Shown in pieces: positions 46,218-55,900 of a stretch of 64,000 bases of DNA. A program made the position numbers and the translations under genes. The DNA is from Agrobacterium vitis. GTDB taxonomy: Bacteria; Pseudomonadota; Alphaproteobacteria; Rhizobiales; Rhizobiaceae. Location of the stretch: positions 2,710,501-2,774,500 of the forward strand of contig NZ_AP023272.1 in NCBI RefSeq assembly GCF_013426735.1, read 5' to 3'. Within the stretch, counting starts at the first letter, position 1; the number at the start of each line of letters is the position of its first letter. The notes under the pieces were generated by a model. The model worked only from the letters and a program-made list of their open reading frames with translations. It made no database searches and had not been told where the DNA came from.

Positions 46218-46254
46218 ACCATGGGGTATTGGTTAAACCTGTTATTCGTCAATT

Positions 46255-46881
46255 TTTACTGCGTAATTCCTCAGATCCACAAGGATCGATGGATATCTCT
46301 AAGCAGCTTATAAAAACGGCATTTATTAAGAACCACAGCACACGTTAAAGCACAGCTTGCTATGGATGCATCGTAGTTGTCCCAACTATGCGCATATGAA
46401 ATAAAAAATCAACATTTTCTTAACCGTTTCATCTTTTCGATGTCGAGATGGTTAAATTCTGCTCATTTCCGCTTCGTAAAAACAAATAGAATTAACACTC
46501 TGAAGAGGCAAGTATTTTCTGTGAAAAACTCTCGGAATTGACGAAAAATTGTCGTTATCAACAATTCGAAAAACATAATTTTCTATTGTTTCTCCATTTC
46601 CAACCAGAACAGAGTAAAAAAATAAAACTATACCCTTATTTATTTATGGTATATTTTTATTTTTTATAAAAGAAAATAGACATATATCGAGCACACGTAC
46701 AACTCCCGGAAAAGTCCGGGCAAACACGGCTTTCCATGTGAGGAGCAAATTTTTGCCAAGCCGGATCATTGAACACGCGCATGAATGTAACGGAAAATCA
46801 CGGCAGATGAATTTTTGAAGACGCGGGAGAGCGGGCTCAACGTGACCCCAAACACAAAGGCGCACCTGTGCTAAAATTACT
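46255..46881. other. AT-rich intergenic region between the small RNA and pleD
   Basis: About 630 nt with strikingly high A+T content, long A/T runs near 46600-46680, and one perfect hairpin CCCGGA-AAAG-TCCGGG (46705-46720). A 73-codon minus-strand ORF (46644-46865) lacks a ribosome site and family features, so I do not call it. No gene is supported. Confidence 0.6.
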
Positions 46882-48252
46882 TTAGGCCGCCGCCGACACG
46901 ACCCTGTTACGGCCTTCGGTTTTGGCTTGATAGAGCGCGCGGTCAGCCTGTCTTAACAATTGTTCTGGACTTGCGACCTCATCTCCCGAAGTAGCGATGC
47001 CAAGCGATGCCGTAACATTCAGTTCGCCACCAGATTGCAACCGAAATGGCGTTTTCTCTACCATCTCGCGCAGGCGCTCGGCCACCGTACCAGCCATCTC
47101 TTGCGACGTATCCGGCATCACGACGACGAATTCCTCACCTCCATAGCGGCAGGCAAGATCGGCGCCGCGCACTGTGGCGCGAATACGAGCAGCAAACTCC
47201 CGCAGCACGTCATCGCCTGCCTCATGGCCATAGGTGTCATTAACCAGCTTGAACCGATCGATATCTACGAGACATACCGAAAGCGGCTTCTTGCGAAGGC
47301 TGGACCGCTCGAACAATACTTTAATGTGGGTATCGAGATAGCGCCGATTGTGAAGCCCGGTAAGATCATCGGTCACCGCCAGTTCAATGGTTTGCTGCAC
47401 ACTGCTGCGCAACCTGTCATTATACCGCTTACGGCGTAACTGGGTCAGCGTGCGCGCCAGCAACTCATTGGTGTCGACCGGTCGGACAATGTAATCGTTG
47501 ACACCCAGATCCAACGCCCGCACGATCAAGTATTCCTCGCCTTGGTCGGCAATCAGCAAAATCGGAATGAAGCGGGTGCGGTCCAGCGACCGCAGCTGCG
47601 AACACAGGCGCAGCGGATCGTAATCCTCCAGCGTACCATTGACGATAACCAGGTCGAAATTGCTTTCCGCCGCTTCAAACAGCGCGGCCTGGGCGTCGGA
47701 CATCGCAACAACATCAGCCACAGGCTTCAACGCCTTGATGATGCGCTCCTGCGAACTGGCGCGGCTATCGACCAGTAAGACCTGGCCAACCTCGTCCATA
47801 CGTCCGTCGCCGAGATGAATGTTGCTGTCTATGCCCATTTTCTGCGCCGTCTCGGCGCGGATGCGCAATTCATCGGAGAGGGTTTTCAGACGCACCAGAC
47901 TTTTAACCCGGGAGATCAGTTGCAGATCGTTGACCGGCTTGGTCAGAAAATCGTCAGCGCCAGCCTTCAATCCCCTCACCCGGTCCGATGGCTGGTCCAG
48001 TGCTGTGACCATCACCACGGGAATATGGGCCGTGCGCGGGCTGGATTTCAGCCGCTCGCACACTTCAAAGCCGTCAATGCCCGGCATCATCACATCAAGA
48101 AGGACGACGTCCACCTGGGTGCGATCGCAGATATCCAGCGCCTTCAGCCCGTCTTCCGCCGTCAATACCTCGAAATATTCCGCCAGCAGCCGCGCTTCCA
48201 AAAGCTTCACATTGGCAGGAACATCATCAACAACCAGAATACGGGCTGTCAT
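46882..48252 (-). CDS. pleD: Response regulator / diguanylate cyclase PleD
   Basis: PleD makes c-di-GMP on phosphorylation and governs the swarmer-to-stalked type transition in alphaproteobacteria. The 456-residue protein has REC1 (1-122) with phospho-Asp53 in VLLDVMMPGIDG, a degenerate REC2 (about 155-275) where the acceptor position reads Asn205 (VIVNG), and a GGDEF domain (about 290-456) with GGEEF at 371-375 and an inhibitory RxxD site at 362-365. The gene lies 187 nt downstream of divk on the same strand, the usual rhizobial arrangement. Confidence 0.95.
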   Translation of the reverse strand: MTARILVVDDVPANVKLLEARLLAEYFEVLTAEDGLKALDICDRTQVDVVLLDVMMPGIDGFEVCERLKSSPRTAHIPVVMVTALDQPSDRVRGLKAGADDFLTKPVNDLQLISRVKSLVRLKTLSDELRIRAETAQKMGIDSNIHLGDGRMDEVGQVLLVDSRASSQERIIKALKPVADVVAMSDAQAALFEAAESNFDLVIVNGTLEDYDPLRLCSQLRSLDRTRFIPILLIADQGEEYLIVRALDLGVNDYIVRPVDTNELLARTLTQLRRKRYNDRLRSSVQQTIELAVTDDLTGLHNRRYLDTHIKVLFERSSLRKKPLSVCLVDIDRFKLVNDTYGHEAGDDVLREFAARIRATVRGADLACRYGGEEFVVVMPDTSQEMAGTVAERLREMVEKTPFRLQSGGELNVTASLGIATSGDEVASPEQLLRQADRALYQAKTEGRNRVVSAAA

Positions 48253-48439
48253 CAGCCATCACCCCTTGAAGCATGCCTGGCGCACACGCGCTACCGGCTC
48301 TGCATGGACATTGCGCCAACCCGACAGATTGGCGCTTCAGATAGAATTCATAACTTCCAGAGCGCCGCGGTCCGTCAGGCATTTGACCCGATCTCACGGC
48401 GATCGCCTATGGGTTTGAGAACCCCGCGCTGCCTGCGCC

Positions 48440-48811
48440 TCAGGCGTCTCCCAGATAGGTCTTGATCGTTTCCAGGAATTTTGGCACGGAAATCGGCTTC
48501 GACACATAGGCCTCGCACCCACCCTGGCGAATACGCTCCTCATCGCCCTTCATGGCAAAGGCAGTCACCGCAATCACGGGAATGACGTGCAACTCGCTAT
48601 CCTGCTTCAGCCATTTGGTCACTTCCAGGCCGGAAACTTCCGGTAGCTGTATATCCATCAGGATCAGATCGGGATGATGTTTGCGGGCCAATTCCAGCGC
48701 TTCCATGCCGTTACGGGTCTGGATGGTCGCATAGCCCGACGCTTCGATCAGATCACGAAACAGTTTCATGTTCAGCTCGTTATCTTCAACGATCATCACC
48801 TTTTTCGGCAT
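48440..48811 (-). CDS. divK: Single-domain response regulator DivK
   Basis: DivK is a 123-residue receiver-only protein that controls the CtrA phosphorelay and cell-cycle polarity through DivJ, PleC, DivL and CckA. The acidic pocket is E9-D10, the phospho-acceptor is Asp53 ([13 protein letters not shown]), with Thr in [13 protein letters not shown] and Lys in YVSKPIS. The start at 48811 gives the typical [18 protein letters not shown] beginning; longer frames are not conserved in pattern. It precedes pleD. Confidence 0.95.
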   Translation of the reverse strand: MPKKVMIVEDNELNMKLFRDLIEASGYATIQTRNGMEALELARKHHPDLILMDIQLPEVSGLEVTKWLKQDSELHVIPVIAVTAFAMKGDEERIRQGGCEAYVSKPISVPKFLETIKTYLGDA

Positions 48812-49053
48812 TTTCAATCCTTGCTTTCCCGCCCTCCATGGTGGATGACAGGCGTAACAGACATAAAGATTCATTCTTTTGTGAAATAGAATTTAGCGCG
48901 ATTTGGTTGAGAAATAGGTAATTCCCCGGCACATTGCGACACAAGTCAGTCAAGACAATTTAACCGTGATAAACTGAAAATAACAACCGGTTTAAGCGAG
49001 TTGGCCGGATAGAACGAACTGCCGGACGAAACAAACTGAAATGGGCATAGACT
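48812..49053. other. Divergent region between divK and the DUF3572 gene
   Basis: About 240 nt with the divK promoter on the minus strand. TTTAACC and GGTTTAA half-sites near 48960 and 48990 recall CtrA-type TTAA boxes but the spacing does not fit the consensus. Nothing else is clear. Confidence 0.3.
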
Positions 49054-49362
49054 GTGCGAGACAAAGTGACGATCAAGACGGTTTCAGCAGAGCATGCCGA
49101 ACAAACGGCGATTGCCGTGCTCGGTTGGCTGGCGAGTGAGCCGGACATGCTGGGACGCTTTCTGTCCCTGACCGGCCTGGAGCCTCAGCAATTGCGCCTG
49201 GCCATCAATGACCCGGAATTTCTGGCCGGACTTCTGGAATTTCTCATGCAGCATGAACCAACCTTGCTGGAATTCTGCTCCGCCACACAGACCCGACCGG
49301 AAGATGTTATTGCAGCCTATCACGTGTATGTTCGGCCTGCACTTGATTCCGGTGAAATCTGA
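49054..49362 (+). CDS. DUF3572 family protein
   Basis: A 102-residue helical protein matching DUF3572: AIAVLGWLASEPDMLGRFLSLTGLEP, then LRLAINDPEFLAGLLEFLMQHEPTLLEFC. The frame opens at a GTG at 49054; another GTG at 49066 is possible, and no ribosome site decides between them. Its stop overlaps the start of the next gene (TGATG), so the two are coupled. Function unknown; it is often located next to divK in Rhizobiales. Confidence 0.85.
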   Translation: MRDKVTIKTVSAEHAEQTAIAVLGWLASEPDMLGRFLSLTGLEPQQLRLAINDPEFLAGLLEFLMQHEPTLLEFCSATQTRPEDVIAAYHVYVRPALDSGEI

Positions 49363-50009
49363 TGGGCGAGATTGTTGACTTCAACCACGTTCAATTGGCG
49401 GACCGGCCATTGCTGATCAGCGACGTCGATGACGTCGTGCTGGAATTCCTGGTGCCCTTCGAGGCCTATCTCGACAGCCTGGGCCATCGTCTCTTGCCGA
49501 AATCCTTTCGACTGCATGGCAATATCGTTTCGGCCAAGAACCAGCTTGCGCTGGAAGATCAGATCGTCACGGATCTCCTGCTGACGTTTTTCGAAAAGCA
49601 GGAGGAATGGCAGACGCCGTTTGGCGATGCCGTGGCCGTGCTGCAACGCATCGGCAAGATTGCCGATATTGTGTTTCTGACCGCCATGCCCCCCGCCTTT
49701 ACCGCCCAGCGGCGCCGTCTGCTGGATCGGCTGGGGCTGGATTTCCCACTCCTGGCCACGGAAAGCCCAAAGGGACCCGTCGTGAAAGCCCTGCATGGCG
49801 ACCGGCCCCTGCCCTTCGCCTTCATGGACGACATGGCCCACAATCTCCATTCCGTGGGAGAGCATGCACCGGATTGTCTACTGGTGCAGATCGGGCCGCA
49901 ATCAGAAATTCATCGCCACGCGCCGCCGCCCGGTCCCCATGTATTGCGTGCCGACGATTGGCACGATGCCAGCGAGCGAGTTCTCCGCCATTTCCAGGCG
50001 CGGGTCTGA
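49362..50009 (+). CDS. HAD-superfamily-like hydrolase
   Basis: A 215-residue protein. LLISDVDDVVLEFLVPFEAYL fits the HAD motif I (DxDxx) in slightly altered form; VFLTAMPP is motif II-like (Thr), and FAFMDDMAHNLHSV is motif IV (DD). No clear substrate can be assigned. The start overlaps the DUF3572 stop by one base. I infer a phosphatase-type fold; catalytic activity is open. Confidence 0.7.
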   Translation: MGEIVDFNHVQLADRPLLISDVDDVVLEFLVPFEAYLDSLGHRLLPKSFRLHGNIVSAKNQLALEDQIVTDLLLTFFEKQEEWQTPFGDAVAVLQRIGKIADIVFLTAMPPAFTAQRRRLLDRLGLDFPLLATESPKGPVVKALHGDRPLPFAFMDDMAHNLHSVGEHAPDCLLVQIGPQSEIHRHAPPPGPHVLRADDWHDASERVLRHFQARV

Positions 50010-50105
50010 TCCACTTCCGTCTTTTACTTTTTCAGGTCATGGGGATTAGCAAGGGTTCCCCTTGCAGGCACTGAAAACCCGGCTTATGGTGGCGATGTTC
50101 AACTT

Positions 50106-51404
50106 ATGTTCTCGCCCATGTCTGATGCGCCGCCCCTCCATTCCGGCTTTTGTCGTGATTGCCTTTCCCTACAGGCGGAAGGCAAGCGGAGATGCACGGC
50201 TTGCGGCAGCCCTCGCCTTGTCTATCACCCGGAACTGTTTAAGCTGACATTGGCCCATATCGATTGCGACGCCTTTTATGCCTCGGTTGAAAAGCGCGAC
50301 AATCCAGACCTGATCGACAAGCCATTGATCATTGGCGGTGGTAAGCGCGGTGTGGTTTCCACCGCCTGTTACGTGGCCCGCATCCACGGTGTGCGCTCGG
50401 CCATGCCGATGTTCAAGGCGCTGGAAGCTTGCCCTGACGCCGTGGTCATTCCGCCGAATATGGAAAAATATTCCCGCGTCGGGCGGCAGGTCCGGGCAAT
50501 GATGGAGGAACTGACCCCTCTGGTGCAACCCCTGTCCATTGATGAGGCCTTTCTGGAGTTGAAAGGCACAGAAACCCTGCATCACGCGCCACCCGCGCTT
50601 GTGCTGGCACGGCTTGCGCGGCGTATTGAAAGCGAGATCGGCATCACCGTTTCTGTTGGTCTATCCTATTGTAAATTTCTGGCGAAAGTGGCGTCCGACC
50701 TGCAAAAACCCCGGGGATTTTCGGTCGTCGGCGAGGCCGAAGCGCTGGACTTTCTGGCGCCCCGCCCTGTCACCACGATCTGGGGCGTCGGCAAGGCCTT
50801 CGCCAGCACCTTGGAAAAAGACGGCATCCGCACCATCGGACAATTGCAAACCATGGAGGAAAGCGACCTGATCCGCCGCTATGGCAGCATGGGCCAACGA
50901 CTGGCACGGCTATCGAAAGGCATAGACGACCGGGACGTCCATACCAATGACCCGGCCAAAAGCGTCTCCGCCGAAACCACGTTCTTTGACGATATTTCCC
51001 GCCGGGAAGACCTTGTCCCCCATCTGCGCAAGCTCTCGGAGAAAGTCGCCTGGCGCTTGAAAAAGCAGGAACTGGCTGGACACACCGTTATCTTGAAGCT
51101 GAAGAGCGCCGATTTCAAATTACGCACCCGCAACCGGCGCTTGGACGATCCCACTCAACTTGCCGACCGGATCTTTCGCACGGGCCTGCAAATGTTGGAA
51201 AAGGAAGCCGATGGCACGAAATTTCGGCTAATCGGTATCGGCATCAGCGATTTTGCCGACCCAAGCCTGGCCGACCCCCCGGATCTGGTCGATCCGGATG
51301 CCGCCCGCCGCGCCAAGGCGGAAGCCGCCATGGACCAATTGCGGATAAAATTCGGCAAGGGCATGGTCGAAACCGGCTTCACCTTCGACAGCAATAAAAA
51401 ATAG
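50106..51404 (+). CDS. dinB: DNA polymerase IV (Y family) with N-terminal zinc-ribbon-like extension
   Basis: A translesion polymerase. Catalytic motifs are [19 protein letters not shown] (Asp53 in the full frame) and [10 protein letters not shown] (about 146-155); [19 protein letters not shown] and [18 protein letters not shown] follow, then the little-finger domain (about 290-400). The N-terminus has an extra 45 residues with four Cys (16, 19, 30, 33) in CxxC-x10-CxxC, a probable zinc ribbon that E. coli DinB lacks. The start is the ATG at 50106 or at 50118; both keep the extension. It follows the HAD-like gene by 96 nt. Confidence 0.92.
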   Translation: MFSPMSDAPPLHSGFCRDCLSLQAEGKRRCTACGSPRLVYHPELFKLTLAHIDCDAFYASVEKRDNPDLIDKPLIIGGGKRGVVSTACYVARIHGVRSAMPMFKALEACPDAVVIPPNMEKYSRVGRQVRAMMEELTPLVQPLSIDEAFLELKGTETLHHAPPALVLARLARRIESEIGITVSVGLSYCKFLAKVASDLQKPRGFSVVGEAEALDFLAPRPVTTIWGVGKAFASTLEKDGIRTIGQLQTMEESDLIRRYGSMGQRLARLSKGIDDRDVHTNDPAKSVSAETTFFDDISRREDLVPHLRKLSEKVAWRLKKQELAGHTVILKLKSADFKLRTRNRRLDDPTQLADRIFRTGLQMLEKEADGTKFRLIGIGISDFADPSLADPPDLVDPDAARRAKAEAAMDQLRIKFGKGMVETGFTFDSNKK

Positions 51405-51529
51405 CCACTATCAAAGCGCCGTTGTCAAAGCATTGCCCGTCAACTTTGTGTGAGCGGCCATGCCGGGTAAGCAATCGTTAAAGATCGACGTTTATTTTAG
51501 GATTCAGCCTGCACGCGGCTGCATCCTTT

Positions 51530-51549
51530 GTGCATTTTATAAAACGCAC
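51530..51549. repeat. 20-bp palindrome, copy 1
   Basis: GTGCATTTTATAAAACGCAC reads the same on both strands apart from one central-flank base pair, A/C. It lies about 105 nt before the L,D-transpeptidase start. A related copy is at 56578-56597 and shares the flanking GCGsTAT sequence in the same orientation. Confidence 0.6.
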
Positions 51550-51653
51550 GGCGGTATAGGCGTTTATCAACTGATTTCTCGGCACATCGTTGCTCATAGG
51601 ATCAGGCGACCTTTTGAAGGCCCAGTTTTCCCGGTTTACATAATGAGGGCACC

Positions 51654-52889
51654 ATGATGGTCCGCACCATGTTTCGTTCGATGTTCCTGTCCGCTTCCCT
51701 GCTCGCGTTGAGCGCAGGCCTTTCGCAGGCCTCCGCCAAAGACGGCAGCGGATTGCAAATCATCGTGTCGAAACAGACGCAATCTCTCACGGTCTATGAT
51801 GGAGACCGGATCATCGCCACTTCGAAGGTTTCTACTGGTAAGGAAGGTCATACGACGCCCTCCGGAATCTTCTCGATCATCCAAAAGACGAAATATCACG
51901 AATCCAACCTTTATTCGAATGCGCCCATGCCCTGGATGCAACGAATCACCTGGTCTGGCGTTGCCTTGCATGAATCGAACAGCGTGCCAAACCGGCCAGC
52001 CTCGCATGGCTGCGTGCGTCTGCCCGGCCAATTTGCGCGTGAGCTCTACGGCATGACCCGGCTGGGTGCTCATGTGCTGATCAGCGATGCTCCGGTCGCA
52101 CCGGCTCCCATTCAACACCCGTTCCTGTTCACCCCGACGCAACAACAGCAAGGCCCGCAAATCCTGTCCGACGCCCGACTGCGCGGTACGGCTGGCACCA
52201 GCAGCACAGAACCGGTGGAAGTGGCAATGGCCGATCTGCCCCGCCCCAAACCCCAGGCCACAATGACCGGACAACCACCTTTGAGCCTGTTGATCACGTT
52301 TCGCGGTGAAACCGAAACCATCCATGACGCCCAACTTCTGTTGCAGGACATGGGGTTTGAGACGGGCGGCCATGACGGTCATGCAGGCCCCCTGACCCGC
52401 ACGGCCATCCAGGGCTTCAAACGATGGAAAGGTCTGCCCCTGAAGGGTCCGCTCATTACGCCGACGTTCCTGAGCGCTCTCTATCAAACGGCTGGCAAGC
52501 CGATGCCACCCGTTGGCCAAATCTATGCACGCCAGGCATTCAAGCCGGTCTTCGATGCGCCTATTGTCATCGACCAGCCGGAAAAACCACTCGGTACGCA
52601 TTTTTTCGCAGCGAACCTGGAGAGTGCCGGTAGGAAGGCTCATTGGCAGGTGACCAGCCTTGAGCCAGCTTCCACGGTCTCAAATTCGTCGATTGTCACC
52701 ATTGGCAAGGTGCAGCCAAACGTCCTCAATGGGTTGGATACGGTTTTCAATCGGATTCACATCCCGGACGACATCCGCGAGCGCATTGAAACGACCATGA
52801 CGACAGGAACCGTGATGACGATTACCGACCACGGACTAAGCCCGGATACGGTTGATGGCACAGACTTCATCACCTACCTGCCGGGATAA
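51654..52889 (+). CDS. L,D-transpeptidase (YkuD) with peptidoglycan-binding-like domain
   Basis: A 411-residue periplasmic enzyme that should form 3-3 peptidoglycan cross-links or attach proteins to the wall. A signal peptide covers residues 1-28. The YkuD domain follows (about 33-150) with STGKEGHTTPSGIF, catalytic His106 (VALHESNSVP) and SHGCVRLP with Cys120. A peptidoglycan-binding-like repeat occurs at about 225-275 (LLQDMGFETGGHDGHAGPLT, TRTAIQGFKRWKGL). The last 130 residues are not assigned; they may be a periplasmic interaction region. Rhizobiales use many L,D-transpeptidases in polar growth. It converges with dnaE across 73 nt. Confidence 0.9.
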   Translation: MMVRTMFRSMFLSASLLALSAGLSQASAKDGSGLQIIVSKQTQSLTVYDGDRIIATSKVSTGKEGHTTPSGIFSIIQKTKYHESNLYSNAPMPWMQRITWSGVALHESNSVPNRPASHGCVRLPGQFARELYGMTRLGAHVLISDAPVAPAPIQHPFLFTPTQQQQGPQILSDARLRGTAGTSSTEPVEVAMADLPRPKPQATMTGQPPLSLLITFRGETETIHDAQLLLQDMGFETGGHDGHAGPLTRTAIQGFKRWKGLPLKGPLITPTFLSALYQTAGKPMPPVGQIYARQAFKPVFDAPIVIDQPEKPLGTHFFAANLESAGRKAHWQVTSLEPASTVSNSSIVTIGKVQPNVLNGLDTVFNRIHIPDDIRERIETTMTTGTVMTITDHGLSPDTVDGTDFITYLPG

Positions 52890-52962
52890 CGGCAAGACCG
52901 AAATAATCCATATGGCCTGAGCCCGTGCAGCAGTTTTGCGAAAGCGACACCACAAAAAGTGC

Positions 52963-55900
52963 CTATACCAATTCAACATCCACCACACCCGGCGCGGACC
53001 GCATGGCTGCGGCAATTTCCGGGGTGATTCGGAAACGTTGATTGAGTTCGACCTCGATTTCGCGGCGGCCATCCTCCTTGATCACCACGAAGGAAACCAG
53101 TCCATCGCCCTTGGTATTGAGATGGGCGGCGAGCGCACGTAGGGGACTGGAATCGCGCAGGTATACACGCAACGTCTTTTGCATCTGCAAGGATTTTTCT
53201 TCCAGAGACTGCGCCGTCTGAATGCGAAGGCCTATCCCTTCAGGACGCTCCTCCGCAGCAACCGTGATCACCAGCGACTTGCCCGATTCGAGCAGGTCGC
53301 GATACTGGTTCAAGCCTTCCGAAAACAGCACAGCCTCGAACTGGCCAGTGGCATCCGAGAAGGTCACGATGCCCATTTTGTTGCCGGTTCGCGTCTTGCG
53401 CTCCTGCTTTGAGATCACCGTGCCAGCCAGCCGACCCGCCGTCGCGCCCTGGCGCACAGCCCCGGAAAAGTCAGCGAAATTCTGCACGCGCATCTTTTCC
53501 AGCAGCGGTTTATAGGTGTCGAGCGGATGGGCCGAGAGATAGAAACCCAGAACCTGAAACTCCCGCATCAGCTTTTCGGATGGCAACCAGGGCGTATAGG
53601 TCGGAAAAGAAATCCGCTCCGGCCCGGTGGCACCACCAGAGCCGAACATGTCCGACTGGCCGCTGACGGCATTTTCCTGGGCGCGTTGCGCATAACCGAT
53701 AATCCGGTCCATGCCAGCCAATAGTTCGGGACGGTCGCGGCCAAAACAATCGAAGGCACCGGCAAAAATCAGGCTTTCAAACACCCGGCGATTGATCTGC
53801 TTCGGGTCGATCCGTAGACAAAAATCCTCGAGATCGGCAAATGGCGTCTCGGCGCGGACCGTTACGATATGCTCGACGGCTGCATCGCCGACGCCCTTCA
53901 AGGCAGCCAGCGAATAGTAAATCCTGTTCGGCCCCGTCTGGAAGTGCCGGAAAGATGTCTGAACCGACGGTGGCACGACCTCAATACCGAGACGCCCGGC
54001 ATCCTGGCGGAAATCCACCAGTTTTTCGGTATTGGCCATATCGAGTGTCATCGACGCTGCCAGAAACTCCACCGGATAGTGGGCCTTCATATAGGCGGTC
54101 TGGTAGGAGACAATCGCGTAGGCTGCGGCGTGGGATTTGTTGAAGCCGTAATTGGCAAACTTCGCCAGCAGGTCGAAAATGTTGTCGGCCTGGGGCTTTG
54201 AGACACCATTCTTCACCGCGCCATCGACAAAACGGGCGCGCTGCTTGTCCATTTCCTCCTTGATCTTCTTACCCATGGCGCGGCGCAGAAGATCCGCTTC
54301 ACCGAGCGAATAGCCCGACAGAACCTGGGCCACCTGCATGACCTGTTCCTGATAGACGATAACCCCCTGGGTTTCCTTCAGCAGGTAATCGATGGTCGGA
54401 TGGATCGATTCGATCTCCTCCTCGCCATGCTTACGGGCATTGTAGACCGGAATATTCTCCATCGGCCCCGGACGATAGAGCGCCACCAGCGCGATAATAT
54501 CCTCGATACAGTCGGGCCGCATACCGATCAGTGCCTTGCGCATGCCGGCACTTTCCACCTGAAACACACCGACAGTCTCGCCGCGCGACAGCATTTGATA
54601 GGTTTTTTCGTCGTTCAGCGGAATGGTTGCCAGATCGATCTCGATATCGCGCAACCGGCAGAAATCCACGGCGGTTTTCAACACGGTCAGCGTCTTCAAT
54701 CCGAGAAAGTCGAACTTGACCAGCCCAGCCTGCTCCACCCACTTCATGTTGAACTGGGTGACCGGCATATCCGAGCGCGGATCGCGATACATCGGTACCA
54801 GCTTGGACAGCGGGCGGTCACCGATGACAATACCAGCGGCATGGGTGGAGGCGTGGCGATAAAGCCCCTCGATCTTCTGGGCGATATCCAGCAGACGAGC
54901 AACGACAGGCTCCTTCTCCGCCTCCTCCTGAAACTTCGGCTCTTCTTCGATGGCCTTGGACAAGGGGGTCGGATTGGCCGGATTGTTCGGCACCAGCTTA
55001 CAGATCCTGTCAACCTGCCCATAGGGCATTTCCAGCACACGGCCAACGTCACGCAAGGCTGCACGGGCCTGGAGCGACCCGAAGGTGATGATCTGCGCCA
55101 CCTGCTCGCGTCCGTATTTACGCTGCACATAACGGATCACCTCTTCACGGCGATCCTGGCAGAAGTCGATGTCGAAGTCGGGCATCGAGACGCGCTCAGG
55201 ATTGAGGAAACGTTCGAACAGCAAGGAGAACCGCAGCGGATCGACATCGGTAATGGTCAAGGCATAGGCGACCAGCGAACCCGCACCGGAACCACGGCCA
55301 GGGCCAACAGGAATATCCTGGCTCTTGGCCCATTTGATGAAGTCGGCAACGATCAGGAAGTAGCCGGGAAACTTCATCCGCTCGATGACGCCGAGCTCAA
55401 AATCCAACCGATCTCGATATTCCTTCTCATCATAGCCTGGTGCCATGCCAAGCTTGGCCAACCGGTCATCCAATCCCTCGATAGCCTGGCGGCGCAACTC
55501 CCCAGCCTCGGCGCGCTCGGCCTCTTCCGGATCGTCGCTACCGCCGGTAAAGCGCGGCAGTATAGGGTTGCGGGTGTCGAGAACGAAAGAACAGCGGCTG
55601 GCAATCTCCACCGTGTTTTCAAGCGCTTCCGGCAGGTCCCTAAACAAGGTCTGCATTTCCTTGCGGCTTTTCAAATAATGATCCGGGGTCAGGCGAAACC
55701 GCCGGTCGTCGGAGACGATCGCATTATGGGCAACCGCCATCAGTGCATCATGGGCATCATAATCGTCACGGCTCGGAAAGAAGGCCTCATTGGTGGCAAC
55801 CAATGGAATATCATGATCATAAGCGAGCGCGATCATCCGGCTTTCATGCACACGGTCATAACCTTGGTGGCGCTGCAATTCGATATAAAGCCGATCCCCG

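Noticed and set aside
45665..46252. 195-codon minus-strand ORF across the rpmG-pleD gap
   Set aside because: It covers rpmG and its terminator in antisense, has no ribosome site and no domain pattern. The small RNA terminator lies inside it.
46644..46865. 73-codon minus-strand ORF in the AT-rich gap
   Set aside because: No ribosome site, Cys-rich odd composition, no family features.
48955..49000. CtrA-binding sites before divK
   Set aside because: TTTAACC and GGTTTAA are present but the spacing does not match TTAA-N7-TTAAC.
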